Part shown: one piece after another, positions 34,735-44,590 of the stretch
Layout of the letters: every line of letters starts with the position of its first letter
How positions within the stretch are numbered: the first letter of the stretch is position 1
DNA from: Agarilytica sp045430305
GTDB lineage: Bacteria > Pseudomonadota > Gammaproteobacteria > Pseudomonadales > Cellvibrionaceae
Direction of reading: 5' to 3'
DNA: 64,000 nt
Assembly: GCA_045430305.1 (NCBI GenBank)
Contig: JAILXW010000003.1
Coordinates: forward strand, 620,001-684,000
Made by a program: the position numbers and the translations under genes
Notes under the pieces: model-generated
Databases searched by the model: none
Told to the model about the DNA's origin: nothing
The model's input: the letters and a program-made list of their open reading frames with translations, nothing else

Positions 34735-35346
34735 TTAGGCTCTAATTTTCTGAAGTTGTTTGAGCAGTGCTTGCATTGCAATAGCGCGGTGGCTGATGCG
34801 GTTTTTTTCTGCTTTGTCTAATTGTGCGCTGCTGCAATTGTGTGTCGGAACCCAAAATAGGGGGTCGTAGCCGAAGCCGTTTTCCCCTTTAGGCGTACGA
34901 AGAATGCTGCCTTCCCATGCGCCCTGCGCGATTATTGGCGTCGGGTCTTTAGCATGTCGCATAAAAACCAATACACACTGGTAGCGCGCCGTACGTTTTT
35001 CGTCTGGCGTGTTATTTAGGTCGTGTAGTAGTTTGAGATTATTGGCGTGGTCTTTTTCTTCTCGATGACTTCCTTCACCAGCAAAGCGGGCAGAGTAAAT
35101 GCCCGGTGCGCCATCTATGGCGTCGACTTCTATGCCTGAGTCGTCTGATATTGCAGGCAGGCCAGTGTGCTCGCAAGCATTGCGAGCTTTTAAAATAGCG
35201 TTTTCAACAAATGTGAGGCCGGTTTCTTCTGCGTCAGGAACCTGATATTCCGCTTGAGGCTTTACATCAAAGCCAACGTCTAGAAGAATGTTTTTAAATT
35301 CTCGGAGTTTTCCGGTGTTGCCGCTGGCAAGAATTACGGTATTCAT
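34735..35346 (-). CDS. rdgB: RdgB, inosine/xanthosine triphosphate pyrophosphatase
   Basis: 203 residues. The N-terminal SGNTGKLREF nucleotide loop, AISDDSGIEVDAIDGAPGIYS with the catalytic Asp, and C-terminal ENGFGYDPLFWVP and SHRAIA are the full set of HAM1/RdgB motifs. It removes ITP, dITP and XTP from the nucleotide pool. Its ATG shares one base with the stop codon of the DUF4426 gene upstream. Confidence 0.97.
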   Translation of the reverse strand: MNTVILASGNTGKLREFKNILLDVGFDVKPQAEYQVPDAEETGLTFVENAILKARNACEHTGLPAISDDSGIEVDAIDGAPGIYSARFAGEGSHREEKDHANNLKLLHDLNNTPDEKRTARYQCVLVFMRHAKDPTPIIAQGAWEGSILRTPKGENGFGYDPLFWVPTHNCSSAQLDKAEKNRISHRAIAMQALLKQLQKIRA

Positions 35347-35801
35347 TAGTCGTCTGCGTATACGGTGAGAGAAAAATTTACTACAAATGCTTCGTCACTA
35401 TTTTCAGGCGTAACATGCACTGTAAAGTGAAGTAATTCTTCGTTTGCTACGCGAATAGGAGCTATGTAATAGGTTGCGTCTTTTTCCGAAATTTCTTTAA
35501 AGTTTAACTGTTTCTGTTGTTGTATGAGGTTTTTGGTTGTGCCTGAAACCTTTGCGGGAATGCTGCCGATTTCCCCTTTTTTACTAACGGCGACGTTGAG
35601 TAAAGACTCATATTTACTGCGTTTTATCTGATAGCTTTTGGATACCTCAGGTAAAACAAAGGTGCTGTTGAATACAACATGCCTGACTATGTAATCACCA
35701 AATTCTGTTTCGGTTTTCAGTTTTTCTACGGTTTGCGCTTGAGCAGAACTTAAAAGAACAAAATGGAGCACTGATAATAAAAATATTGTACTGCGTTTCA
35801 T
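35346..35801 (-). CDS. DUF4426 periplasmic protein
   Basis: 151 residues with a signal peptide cleaved near AQA before QTVEKLKT. The mature part is a beta-rich domain of about 125 residues (DYIVRHVVFNSTFVLPEVSK, FTVHVTPENSDEAFVVNFS). DUF4426 proteins keep this position between metW and rdgB in Pseudomonas and relatives. Function unknown. It is coupled to rdgB by a one-base overlap. Confidence 0.88.
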   Translation of the reverse strand: MKRSTIFLLSVLHFVLLSSAQAQTVEKLKTETEFGDYIVRHVVFNSTFVLPEVSKSYQIKRSKYESLLNVAVSKKGEIGSIPAKVSGTTKNLIQQQKQLNFKEISEKDATYYIAPIRVANEELLHFTVHVTPENSDEAFVVNFSLTVYADD

Positions 35802-35803
35802 GT

Positions 35804-36409
35804 TTAGCCTGTTACGCGATAAATCGCTGTTTCACCAAAAAGGTTAGGGTGTGAGTGTTGTAAAAAGGTGCTTATGCCTTTGCTGGCAACGACTTCGCGG
35901 TTGAGTACTTTAATAGACAACTTTTTGCAGAGAATTTCAAAGTCGCGAAAGGTGCAAAAGTGAATGTTTGGTGTGTTGTACCATTCGTAGGGCATTATGT
36001 CGGAAACGGGCATGCGACCTTGAGTAAATAACTGCACGCGCGCCCGCCAATGACCGAAGTTTGGGAAGGTAACAATGCACTGTTTGCCGACGCGAATCAT
36101 TTCTTGTAGTGCTTTGTCTGGGTATTGCATCGTTTGGATGGCCTGCGACATGATTACGGTATCGAAGCTTTGATCGTCAAAATTGGTTAAACCGCCATCG
36201 AGGTTTTGATCAATGATGTTAAGGCCTTTTTCTGTGCAGATATTTATGTTGTCTGCGTTGATGTCGATGCCGTAGGCATGCACATTTTTAGACTTTGTTA
36301 AGTGCTCTAATAATGCGCCGTCGCCGCAGCCCAAATCGAGAATGCGCGTATTGGGTTGAACCCAGCGATCGATAATAGCGTGGTCTAAGCGCAATGTGTC
36401 TTTGCTCAT
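35804..36409 (-). CDS. metW: MetW, methionine biosynthesis methyltransferase-like protein
   Basis: 201 residues with the SAM-binding motif ILDLGCGDGALLEHL and the MetW-typical VMSQAIQTM and FPNFGHW motifs. MetW partners MetX and is required for its acyltransferase activity in several proteobacteria. It overlaps metX by four bases (ATGA). Confidence 0.96.
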   Translation of the reverse strand: MSKDTLRLDHAIIDRWVQPNTRILDLGCGDGALLEHLTKSKNVHAYGIDINADNINICTEKGLNIIDQNLDGGLTNFDDQSFDTVIMSQAIQTMQYPDKALQEMIRVGKQCIVTFPNFGHWRARVQLFTQGRMPVSDIMPYEWYNTPNIHFCTFRDFEILCKKLSIKVLNREVVASKGISTFLQHSHPNLFGETAIYRVTG

Positions 36410-37569
36410 GTGCTTACCTTGATATTATTCATGTAGCTAGAGAAAAGTTTTTCATAGCGCGCTTGCTGAGGAATTAAAAAGGCATCATGGCCGTGCGGTG
36501 AATTAATTTCACCGTATACAACGTCTTTATCTGCTTTGACTAAGGCGTTTACAATTTCTCGCGAACGCTCAGGAGCAAAGCGCCAATCTGAAGTAAAAGA
36601 AACTACCAAAAATTTACACTCGGCATGTTTAAATGCTTTGACCGGGTTGTTTTCGTATTCGCGCGCGAGATCAAAATAATCTAGTGCATGCGTCATGAGA
36701 ATATAGGTATTTGCATCAAAGTTGGTGGAAAAGCTTTCGCCTTGGTAGCGCAAGTAGCTTTGAATCTGAAATTCTACGCGGTCTTCTATGCCCTGCTTAA
36801 AGGTGCCGGAGCGCAATTCTCGGCCAAACTTTTTACCCATGCCGTCATCAGATAGGTACGTGATGTGCCCAACCATGCGTGCAACTGATAAGCCATCGGT
36901 GGGTGATTCCTGGTGCTTTAAATAATTTCCGTCATGGAATTTTGGATCAGACATAATCGCCTGGCGGGCGGTTTCATTAAACGCAATATTTTGTGCGGTG
37001 AGCTTCATTGCTGAAGCGATTACGACGCAATGACGTACTCGATCGGGGTATTCCAGCGCCCAGCGCATGGCTTGCATGCCCCCTAAGCTGCCACCAATAA
37101 TTGCCGCCCAAGCATCAATGCCTAAAATGTCTGCTAAACGAGCTTGGCTATTTACCCAATCGCGCACACGTAATGGTGGAAAGTCTGCGCCGTAGACCTC
37201 TCCTGTTTCAGGGTTGGTCGATTTTGGCCCGGTAGAGCCGTGACAGCCGCCGAGGTTGTTGAGCGAAACAACAAAAAATTTATTGGTGTCGATGGGTTTG
37301 CCGGGGCCTATGTAAGCGTCCCACCAGCCGGGTTTTTTGTCGTCTTCGCTGTGAAAGCCGGCGGCGTGATGATGGCCCGAAAGCGCGTGGCAAATGAGTA
37401 TGGCGTTGTCTCGGTTGGAATTGAGCGCGCCATAGGTTTCAAAGACTAATTCGTAACTTGATAGCGTGCGACCACAGGCAAGCGTTAGCGGTTCACTAAA
37501 AGATATGGTTTGTTCTTCCACCAAACCAACAGAGTCGGGAGGGAAATTGCTGCTATCGGAGCTGGTCAT
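36406..37569 (-). CDS. metX: MetX, homoserine O-acyltransferase
   Basis: 387 residues of alpha/beta-hydrolase fold. The nucleophile Ser lies in GGSLGGMQAMRWA, the later catalytic Asp in FTSDWRFAPERSREI, and the His in SPHGHDAF. It acylates homoserine in methionine synthesis; pseudomonad-type MetX with MetW often uses succinyl-CoA. Acyl specificity cannot be settled here. First of the metX-metW-DUF4426-rdgB set. Confidence 0.95.
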   Translation of the reverse strand: MTSSDSSNFPPDSVGLVEEQTISFSEPLTLACGRTLSSYELVFETYGALNSNRDNAILICHALSGHHHAAGFHSEDDKKPGWWDAYIGPGKPIDTNKFFVVSLNNLGGCHGSTGPKSTNPETGEVYGADFPPLRVRDWVNSQARLADILGIDAWAAIIGGSLGGMQAMRWALEYPDRVRHCVVIASAMKLTAQNIAFNETARQAIMSDPKFHDGNYLKHQESPTDGLSVARMVGHITYLSDDGMGKKFGRELRSGTFKQGIEDRVEFQIQSYLRYQGESFSTNFDANTYILMTHALDYFDLAREYENNPVKAFKHAECKFLVVSFTSDWRFAPERSREIVNALVKADKDVVYGEINSPHGHDAFLIPQQARYEKLFSSYMNNIKVST

Positions 37570-37579
37570 AGGGTATGAA

Positions 37580-38179
37580 TTAAAGTCCTATTACCAATAG
37601 CGAAAGTTGGGTGTGGCTTAGGTGTAACTGAAAAGCCACGCTTTTAATGATCATATTAAACACGCCCAAAGCGAGAAATATAAAAAATATAGAAAAATCT
37701 AAACCGCCCATAGGGGGCAGGATTTTTTGAATCGGGCGCGACAAGGGGTCGAGTAGTTGACGTGTTAAATTTACCACTGGGTGATCGCTATATGGTGCTA
37801 TAAAGCTAGATACGACAGCGACTATACAAATACCATAACCGAGAAAGATCATAAGTTTTAATATGCCCAACAAACCAAAAACAAGGGCTGCAAGGGGGTT
37901 ATAAAATTGGCCCGTGCCGATGAAAAAATTAATTTCTCCAATCACGACCTGAAGAATTAACGCTAGTGCCAGTGACGCGATGTCAATGCCAAAAATTCCG
38001 GGCACCACGCGGCGCATTGGAATTAGTAAAGGGTTAGTGCCCCGCACAATGCCTTGTGATATAGGGTTGTAAAAATCAGCTCGTGCAAGCTGTAGAAAGA
38101 AGCGCAAAATAATGGCGAATAAAAATAAACCACCAAGTGCCTGGGCGAGATAATCGAAAATATTTGAGGCTAAACTCAT
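37580..38179 (-). CDS. yggT: YggT family integral membrane protein
   Basis: 199 residues with two YGGT repeats, each a pair of hydrophobic helices. LLDPLSRPIQKILPPMGGLDFS and the earlier GTNPLLIPMRRVVPGIFGID are the signature loops. It lies in the conserved proC-yggT-metX order; a role in osmotic tolerance or division has been suggested for homologues. Confidence 0.93.
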   Translation of the reverse strand: MSLASNIFDYLAQALGGLFLFAIILRFFLQLARADFYNPISQGIVRGTNPLLIPMRRVVPGIFGIDIASLALALILQVVIGEINFFIGTGQFYNPLAALVFGLLGILKLMIFLGYGICIVAVVSSFIAPYSDHPVVNLTRQLLDPLSRPIQKILPPMGGLDFSIFFIFLALGVFNMIIKSVAFQLHLSHTQLSLLVIGL

Positions 38180-38238
38180 GCGTTCACTTCTATTGGGTTA
38201 TTGGTTGCGTCGTTATTTTTCAATAAGCGTAAATTAAT

Positions 38239-39066
38239 TTACGAGCCGGCAAGTTCCTTTGCGCGCGCGATACATGCGGTCATCGCTTTTGCGACGGTGC
38301 CTCGTAAGTTTTGCTCTTCAAATACTTTAATGGCTTGTTCGGTAGTGCCTTTGGGTGAAGTTACCTTTTTTCTTAATGTTACAAGGTCGTCTTCACTTTG
38401 CTGGGCTAAGGTCGCCGCACCAATGGCCGATTGAATCGCCAGCTCTGTGGCGGTTGTTTTGTCCATGCCTTGTTGCGTTGCCGCGTCGACCATGCTTTCT
38501 AAAAATAAGAAGAAGTAGGCTGGGCTAGAGCCAGACACGGCAGTAACCGCATCAATTAAGTTTTCTGTTGCTACCCAGCGGGCAATGCCGATGGTTGAAA
38601 TAATATTTTCAGCTTGTGCTTTTTGTTCTGCGCTAACTTTTTTATTGGCAAACAAACCACTAGCACCAAGACCAACGCTGGCTGGGGTGTTGGGCATGCA
38701 GCGTACCAAGGCTCTATTGCCGTTCAGCCACTGGTCAAGATTCTCGCACGTGACTCCCGCCGCAATAGATACGACAAGCGTATTGTCTCGCAACGTACTG
38801 GCGATTTCCTCACACACGCGCTGCATTATTTGGGGTTTAACTGCTAGCACGACTACATCAGCTTGAGCCACGGGTTCGAGGTTAGATTCCGATACGCGAA
38901 TGCCATACTGCGATTGAAGCTTCGTGAGTTCGGCGACCACGGGAGCAGAAGCACTTAATTGTTGAGCATCGAAGCCCTGTTCGATCAAGCCGCCAATAAT
39001 GGCGCTTGCCATATTGCCGGCACCGACAAAGTGAATGGAGGGGCTTAAATGTGCTTGTGAGGTCAA
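38239..39066 (-). CDS. proC: Pyrroline-5-carboxylate reductase
   Basis: 275 residues. The N-terminal Rossmann motif is GAGNMASAIIGGL. VLAVKPQ and VRCMPNTPASVGLG follow, and then the signature LIDAVTAVSGSSPAYFFLF at the dimer interface. It catalyses the last step of proline synthesis using NAD(P)H. A region of 222 bases without clear features separates it from yggS. Confidence 0.97.
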   Translation of the reverse strand: MTSQAHLSPSIHFVGAGNMASAIIGGLIEQGFDAQQLSASAPVVAELTKLQSQYGIRVSESNLEPVAQADVVVLAVKPQIMQRVCEEIASTLRDNTLVVSIAAGVTCENLDQWLNGNRALVRCMPNTPASVGLGASGLFANKKVSAEQKAQAENIISTIGIARWVATENLIDAVTAVSGSSPAYFFLFLESMVDAATQQGMDKTTATELAIQSAIGAATLAQQSEDDLVTLRKKVTSPKGTTEQAIKVFEEQNLRGTVAKAMTACIARAKELAGS

Positions 39067-39288
39067 GGCGGTGTCTCGATTATCTTTAATATTAGGGGTG
39101 GGCGAGATTATTAATAATTATAAAGGTATACCACTGCAATAGTATATGTTTGCAGGGTACTGGTTCTATGGAGGCCGCGTCGGGCGGGGTGTTGGGTAGA
39201 ATATGGTTGTCTAATGGCCTTTTATTGGGGCGGTATTATTATTTGTAAATTATTCTCGTAATTTGAACGGATACTTAATTAACGCTTT

Positions 39289-39972
39289 TTAAGTAGCGCG
39301 CGGGCCAAAAATATCACTGCCAATACGCACCATGCTGGCTCCGTGTTCAATCGCGGCCTCCAGATCAGAAGACATGCCCATAGAGAGGGTATTCCAGTGT
39401 GGCGCGATGTTTTTGTTTTTTATGTTGTCTGATAGCGCCTTCATTTTGCTAAAGGCTTGGCATGTATTCAAAGCCGGGTTGGGGATGGCCATCAGTCCAC
39501 GCACATTAAGATTTGGCAAAGTGGCGATCTGCTCGGCGGCATTGCCCACTTCATCGGGGTGAAAGCCCGACTTGCTGTCTTCTTCATCAATGTTCACTTG
39601 CAGGCAGATATTGAGGGGTGGGAGTTCGTTCGGCCTTTGTTCAGATAGGCGTTTGGCTATTTTGAGGCGGTCAACGCTGTGCGCCCAATCAAAGTGCTCG
39701 GCGATGGCGCGCGTTTTATTGGATTGAATGGGGCCAATAAAGTGCCAGCATAGGTCTAGAGTGTTTAGTTTGGTGATTTTTTCTAGCGCTTCTTGTAGAT
39801 AATTTTCCCCAAAGTCTCGTTGTCCGCACTCGGCGACTTGAATAATATCTTCAACGCTTTTCTTTTTGCTCACCGCTAGTAATGCAATATCATCCGCTGC
39901 ACGACTGGATTTTGCAGCGGCAGCGGCGATTCGTGCCCTTACTTTTTGGTATCGCGTGACTAGTTCAGTCAT
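39289..39972 (-). CDS. yggS: YggS/PROSC family pyridoxal-phosphate homeostasis protein
   Basis: 227 residues of alanine-racemase-like TIM barrel. The PLP-lysine lies in LLAVSKKKSVEDI, followed by FGENYLQEALEK, WHFIGPIQSNK, and the phosphate-binding SMGMSSDLEAAIEHGA near the end. It buffers PLP in the cytoplasm. It is divergent from pilT, as in Pseudomonas. Confidence 0.97.
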   Translation of the reverse strand: MTELVTRYQKVRARIAAAAAKSSRAADDIALLAVSKKKSVEDIIQVAECGQRDFGENYLQEALEKITKLNTLDLCWHFIGPIQSNKTRAIAEHFDWAHSVDRLKIAKRLSEQRPNELPPLNICLQVNIDEEDSKSGFHPDEVGNAAEQIATLPNLNVRGLMAIPNPALNTCQAFSKMKALSDNIKNKNIAPHWNTLSMGMSSDLEAAIEHGASMVRIGSDIFGPRAT

Positions 39973-40121
39973 AAAGTTGCCGTGTTATTTTTGAATTGAA
40001 AAGCCAATGAATCGGCAAGATCATCTACACTAGGTAAAGTGTTAAGCGTCTATCAGACTCTATAGGGCTTAATGTATAAACCTTACGAATAACCCATTTT
40101 ATTATAAAAGGTACTGTCTTC

Positions 40122-41156
40122 ATGGATATTACTGAACTTCTGGCATTCTCATCCAAACAAGGCGCATCTGACTTGCACTTATCTGCAGGCTTGCCGCCCA
40201 TGATTCGTGTGGATGGCGACGTGCGACGTATCAACTTGCCGCCAATGGAGCACAAAGAAGTTCACAGCTTGATTTACGATATCATGAACGACAAGCAACG
40301 TAAGGATTACGAAGAATATCTAGAAACCGACTTCTCGTTCGAAGTGCCCGGTGTGGCGCGTTTCCGTGTAAACGCCTTTAACCAGAATCGTGGTTCTGGC
40401 GCGGTGTTTCGTACCATTCCTTCAAAGGTATTGACGATGGAAGAGCTGGGCATGGGCCAGGTCTTTCGCGATATTGCTTCTGTGCCGCGGGGATTGTGTT
40501 TGGTGACGGGGCCTACCGGTTCGGGTAAATCCACCACGCTAGCGGCGATGATGGATTACATAAACGACAATAAGTACGAACACATTCTCACCATTGAAGA
40601 CCCGATCGAATTCGTACACGAAAGTAAGAAATGTCTCGTGAACCAGCGTGAGGTTCACCGCGATACCCACGGCTTCTCGGAAGCGCTGCGTTCAGCCCTG
40701 CGGGAAGATCCGGACATTATTCTGGTAGGCGAGCTGCGCGACCTGGAAACCATTCGGCTGGCGTTGACTGCTGCAGAAACCGGGCATTTGGTCTTTGGTA
40801 CGCTGCATACAACCTCTGCGGCAAAGACTATTGACCGTGTGGTCGATGTATTCCCTGCCAACGAAAAATCCATGGTGCGTTCGATGCTGTCAGAATCATT
40901 ACAGGCAGTAGTGTCGCAAACCCTGTTGAAGAAAAATGGCGGTGGCCGCGTTGCCGGGCACGAGATCATGCGTGGAACATCAGCAATTCGTAACCTGATT
41001 CGTGAAGATAAAGTGGCGCAAATGTATTCTGCGATTCAAACGGGTGGCTCTGTGGGTATGCAGACCATGGATCAGTGTTTGGCCGACATGGTAGAGCGGC
41101 GTGTGATTACGCGCGAAGTGGCGAAAGAAAAAGCCAAGATGCCAGAGAATTTCTAA
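40122..41156 (+). CDS. pilT: PilT, type IV pilus retraction ATPase
   Basis: 344 residues. Walker A is GPTGSGKSTT; the Asp box is TIEDPIEFVH; Walker B is DPDIILVGELRD; the His box is TGHLVFGTLHT. The C-terminal AIRNLIRE motif specific to PilT retraction motors is present. A hexameric inner-membrane-associated motor, it depolymerises pili for twitching motility. The pilA, pilB and pilC genes are not in this window. Confidence 0.98.
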   Translation: MDITELLAFSSKQGASDLHLSAGLPPMIRVDGDVRRINLPPMEHKEVHSLIYDIMNDKQRKDYEEYLETDFSFEVPGVARFRVNAFNQNRGSGAVFRTIPSKVLTMEELGMGQVFRDIASVPRGLCLVTGPTGSGKSTTLAAMMDYINDNKYEHILTIEDPIEFVHESKKCLVNQREVHRDTHGFSEALRSALREDPDIILVGELRDLETIRLALTAAETGHLVFGTLHTTSAAKTIDRVVDVFPANEKSMVRSMLSESLQAVVSQTLLKKNGGGRVAGHEIMRGTSAIRNLIREDKVAQMYSAIQTGGSVGMQTMDQCLADMVERRVITREVAKEKAKMPENF

Positions 41157-41361
41157 GGTGGTAGAAGGCTGAAAAGCTTTCCTTCAATCCCTAAAACTTC
41201 GTAGCATGTTCTTGTTCTGTGGCGTCAGAACGGGAATACTTGTATGAACTCAAGAAGTGTGGAGTTAGATAGCCTTATCTGAATGAGGCTTCTTGGCTGC
41301 AGGCTTCCTCTCGGTATTGATTTGGCTTCGTTCGAGCCACGTGAACGGTTAGGTAAACATT

Positions 41362-42504
41362 ATGGATTTAGACAGACTCTTGTCGTTAATGGTCGAAAAA
41401 GGCGCGTCAGACTTATTTATTACCGCTGGCGTTCCGCCCTCAATGAAGCTACACGGCAAGATTGTCCCAGTGACCACTACCCCGCTGTCGCCAGAAAAAA
41501 CGCGCGAAATATGTTTGAGTGTGATGAACGATCGTCAGCGCAAAGACTTCATGGCGGCCAAAGAGCTTAACTTTGCGGTAAGTGCGCGCGGTGTTGGCCG
41601 CTTTCGTGCCAGTGCTTTCTTTCAGCGCAACTTAGTGGGTATGGTGTTACGCCGTATTGAAACCCAAATTCCCGAAGTGGATGATCTTGGCCTGCCAGAA
41701 ATAATTAAAGAGCTGGCGATGACTAAGCGCGGTTTGATTATATTTGTGGGGGCAACCGGCACGGGTAAATCAACCTCGCTTGCTTCCATGATTGGCCATC
41801 GTAACCGCAACTCGAAAGGTCATATTATTTCAATCGAAGACCCTATCGAATTCATTCATCAGCACCAAGGCTGTGTGATCACCCAGCGAGAAGTGGGTAT
41901 CGATACAGACTCTTTCGAGATTGCCCTGAAAAATACCCTGCGACAAGCGCCCGACGTGATTCTTATCGGGGAGGTGCGTTCACGCGAAACGATGGATTAT
42001 GCCATCGCCTTCGCAGAAACCGGCCATCTATGTTTGTGTACGCTTCACGCAAACAATGCCAACCAAGCCCTCGATCGTATCATTCACTTCTTTCCGGCAG
42101 ATCGTCATGGTCAGTTGTGGATGGACTTATCGCTCAATCTCAAAGCGGTAGTGGCGCAACAGTTAATTCCTACGCCTGATGGTTTGGGCCGCCGTGCTTG
42201 CTTAGAGGTCTTTCTGAATACACCTTTGGCGCAAGATATTATTCGTAAAGGGCAAGTTCATGAGCTTAAAGAGTTGATGAGAAAATCCAATGAATTGGGG
42301 ATGCAAACCTTCGATCAGGCCTTGTACGAGCTATATGACCAAGGCGAGTGTACATATGAAGATGCGCTTGCTCATGCGGATTCGCCCAACGACCTGCGAC
42401 TAATGATTAAGCTGGGCTCTGAGTCGGATGCGCAATACCTGAGTAACGCGGCCGATGAGTTGCAGATTCAGGAAGATGAATCGAATCGCACGGGCAGGTT
42501 TTAA
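41362..42504 (+). CDS. pilU: PilU, PilT-paralogous retraction ATPase
   Basis: 380 residues with Walker A GATGTGKSTS, ISIEDPIEFIHQH, PDVILIGEVRS and GHLCLCTLHANN. The longer acidic C-terminal tail is typical of PilU. It works with PilT as an accessory force generator. The 205-base gap after pilT holds a short GAAGG/CCTTC hairpin near 41166-41185 and no gene. Confidence 0.97.
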   Translation: MDLDRLLSLMVEKGASDLFITAGVPPSMKLHGKIVPVTTTPLSPEKTREICLSVMNDRQRKDFMAAKELNFAVSARGVGRFRASAFFQRNLVGMVLRRIETQIPEVDDLGLPEIIKELAMTKRGLIIFVGATGTGKSTSLASMIGHRNRNSKGHIISIEDPIEFIHQHQGCVITQREVGIDTDSFEIALKNTLRQAPDVILIGEVRSRETMDYAIAFAETGHLCLCTLHANNANQALDRIIHFFPADRHGQLWMDLSLNLKAVVAQQLIPTPDGLGRRACLEVFLNTPLAQDIIRKGQVHELKELMRKSNELGMQTFDQALYELYDQGECTYEDALAHADSPNDLRLMIKLGSESDAQYLSNAADELQIQEDESNRTGRF

Positions 42505-42529
42505 AACGCGGGCTATACGAGCGTCTAGC

Positions 42530-42973
42530 TTAGTGGTGTTGGTGTAGCCAGCTTTCCAGTATCAAACGCGCCGCGATGGAATCGACTGGTGCGGATTTGT
42601 AGTGGCCTTTGTGGCCACGAGTTTCCGCTTCTATTTTTGCTTCTTTGGTCGACAAGGTTTCATCGACAAACTCCACGTCGGCATTAAACATTCCTTTTAA
42701 TCTGTTGCCGAACTTACGTGCGCGGCGGGTAATTTCCATGTCTTTGCCTTGGCTGTCGAACGGCAGCCCCACAATCACTTTGGTAGTTTTGTATTCGTCG
42801 AGCAGTGCTTTTATGTCATCCCAGTTAGGAATGCCCTCGGTCGCAGGAATAGGCACCAACTCATCGCAGCACGCCGCTAGGGCATAAGCCTCCATGTCGG
42901 CGTGGGCAACGCCAATACTTTTGGTTCCGAAATCAAAGGCGAGAATATGTTTGGTCGCGTTTTTCAAATGCAA
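42530..42973 (-). CDS. ruvX: RuvX/YqgF Holliday-junction resolvase-like protein
   Basis: 147 residues of RNase H-like fold: ILAFDFGTKSIGVAHAD with the first catalytic Asp, VIVGLPFDSQG, VEFVDETLSTKEA with Glu, and a C-terminal SAPVDSIAARLILESWL with Asp. Implicated in 16S rRNA 5'-end processing and replication repair. It follows algH by six bases. Confidence 0.96.
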   Translation of the reverse strand: MHLKNATKHILAFDFGTKSIGVAHADMEAYALAACCDELVPIPATEGIPNWDDIKALLDEYKTTKVIVGLPFDSQGKDMEITRRARKFGNRLKGMFNADVEFVDETLSTKEAKIEAETRGHKGHYKSAPVDSIAARLILESWLHQHH

Positions 42974-42979
42974 GGAGGC

Positions 42980-43564
42980 TCAGGCGTGACCTATTGTGTT
43001 GGCTATGAGCTTGAAGTTAATACCGAGTTCATCTTCGAGTACTTTTCGTCGCTCATTGACTGGCACATCGAAAATGATGCTGTTTTCTGCTGGAACGGCA
43101 AGCCAGGTATTCTCGGTGAGCTCTTCTTCTAGCTGGCCGGGGCTCCAGCCCGCGTACCCGAGGGCAAACTGTGCGCCTGCAGGGCCTTTGTTTTCTGCAA
43201 GTGCGCTCACGATATCACGCGAGGCAGTGAGGCAAATATCGGGCGTGATGTGCAGGCTAGAATCCCATTTGCCTTCGTTGCGGTGCAGTACAAAACCTTG
43301 TTGAGCATTGACTGGCCCGCCTGCGAGTACGGGGTATTCACCGGCGGCGGGGTGGTAGTCCAGTGCGAGTTGGTCAAAGACTTCATCGAGATGAATATTC
43401 AGGGGCTGGTTGAGCACAATGCCCATAGCGCCTTGGTCGCTGTGGTCGCAGATGTAAGTGATAGAATCTTCAAAAATAGAGTCGCGCAGCCCGGGCAATG
43501 CAATCAAAAAATGATCGCGTAGACTGTATTCGCGGTAATCACGTAAAACGAATTTTTTTCCCAT
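42980..43564 (-). CDS. algH: AlgH/YqgE family protein (UPF0301)
   Basis: 194 residues: HFLIALPGLRDSIFEDSITYI, then GAMGIVLNQPLNI, VLAGGPVNAQQGFVLH and GYAGWSPGQLEEE are diagnostic of this family. Named for an alginate regulatory phenotype in Pseudomonas; biochemical role unknown. Same operon as ruvX, downstream of the tonB-like gene. Confidence 0.96.
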   Translation of the reverse strand: MGKKFVLRDYREYSLRDHFLIALPGLRDSIFEDSITYICDHSDQGAMGIVLNQPLNIHLDEVFDQLALDYHPAAGEYPVLAGGPVNAQQGFVLHRNEGKWDSSLHITPDICLTASRDIVSALAENKGPAGAQFALGYAGWSPGQLEEELTENTWLAVPAENSIIFDVPVNERRKVLEDELGINFKLIANTIGHA

Positions 43565-43608
43565 GTATTCAGTATGAGGTTTTGGGGAAATAAAACAAGG
43601 CGTTGGCT

Positions 43609-44523
43609 CTACCGACTTGTGCTAAGCCCGGTAATTTCAAAACGCCAGGTTCTAATGATTTCAAGTTTGTCGGTATTTAGGCGAACTTCGCGAGGAAAAG
43701 AGGGAAAAGGCGAGGCGAGTTTTACAATCTGCAAGGCTGCTTCATCCAAAATGCCGTGGCCAGAAGATTGTAAAATCTCTATGTTTTCTACTCTGCCGTT
43801 AGGCAGCAGCATAACGGAGAGGCGAAGATTGCCAAAAATTCTTTCGCGTAGCGCCGCCTCCGGGAAGTTCTTATTGCCAACCGCTTCCACTTTTTGCGCC
43901 CAGCCATTTAAATAGGCCGCATCGTGAGAGGCTTTGGTAGAAACAGATGTAAGTCGACGAATGCGTGGTTGTCGTGCAAGGTCTTGCTTCAGCTTATCGA
44001 GCTTGGCCTGCAGGCTAGAGAACTCAGGGTCCAAAAGTGGCGTGTTGAGTATGTCGCCTTCTTTTTCTTTCTTTGTTTGGTTTTCGCGATTGGTTTTGCT
44101 GTCGTCGGCGATTGTGTGGGTCGACGTATTTTTCGTCGTTATCAAATGCTTTTCTGCAAGGCTTTCTTTCTGGGCTTTTTCTTGCGGGGCGTAACTTATA
44201 TCGCGAATCTGCGTATCTTGTAATTCCGCTCGTTCTTGTACCGTAAGCTCTTTTACTTGTTCAGCGGTGCCGCTCGCCTGTTGATTATACTGTGCAAGAA
44301 AATCGGCTTTTTCTGGTGTTACTTTAGTGTCGTGGGTGGCGAGGGTGATGTTAAGTGTGGGGGCGATTTTGTTGCCGCTGTCGAGTTTAAACGTGATGCC
44401 AAAAATAAGAATCGCATGCACTGCCACCGCGACAAACAGGGTAAAGCTTAAGCGATCACCGCTATCGGCTTGTTGTACTCCTGGCTGCCCATTCGCGAAG
44501 GTATCTGCAGTTGCTGTTGCCAT
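43609..44523 (-). CDS. TonB-family energy-transducing protein (TonB3 position)
   Basis: 304 residues. One N-terminal membrane helix (about 26-46, LFVAVAVHAILIFGITF) is followed by a long charged periplasmic linker with coiled coil, and a C-terminal TonB domain (NLRLSVMLLPNGRVENIEIL onward, then ALQIVKLASPFPSFP). The place beside gshB and pilG is that of Pseudomonas tonB3, which is linked to twitching motility. No exbBD nearby. Confidence 0.92.
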   Translation of the reverse strand: MATATADTFANGQPGVQQADSGDRLSFTLFVAVAVHAILIFGITFKLDSGNKIAPTLNITLATHDTKVTPEKADFLAQYNQQASGTAEQVKELTVQERAELQDTQIRDISYAPQEKAQKESLAEKHLITTKNTSTHTIADDSKTNRENQTKKEKEGDILNTPLLDPEFSSLQAKLDKLKQDLARQPRIRRLTSVSTKASHDAAYLNGWAQKVEAVGNKNFPEAALRERIFGNLRLSVMLLPNGRVENIEILQSSGHGILDEAALQIVKLASPFPSFPREVRLNTDKLEIIRTWRFEITGLSTSR

Positions 44524-44590
44524 TTTGATCGAGTTCTATATTTATTAGTCTGTAGTTTAGCTGTAAATTTTTCTTACAGAAAATCAGGGG

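Noticed and set aside
41283..41570. Plus-strand frame in the pilT-pilU gap
   Set aside because: Runs out of frame into pilU and has no coding character.
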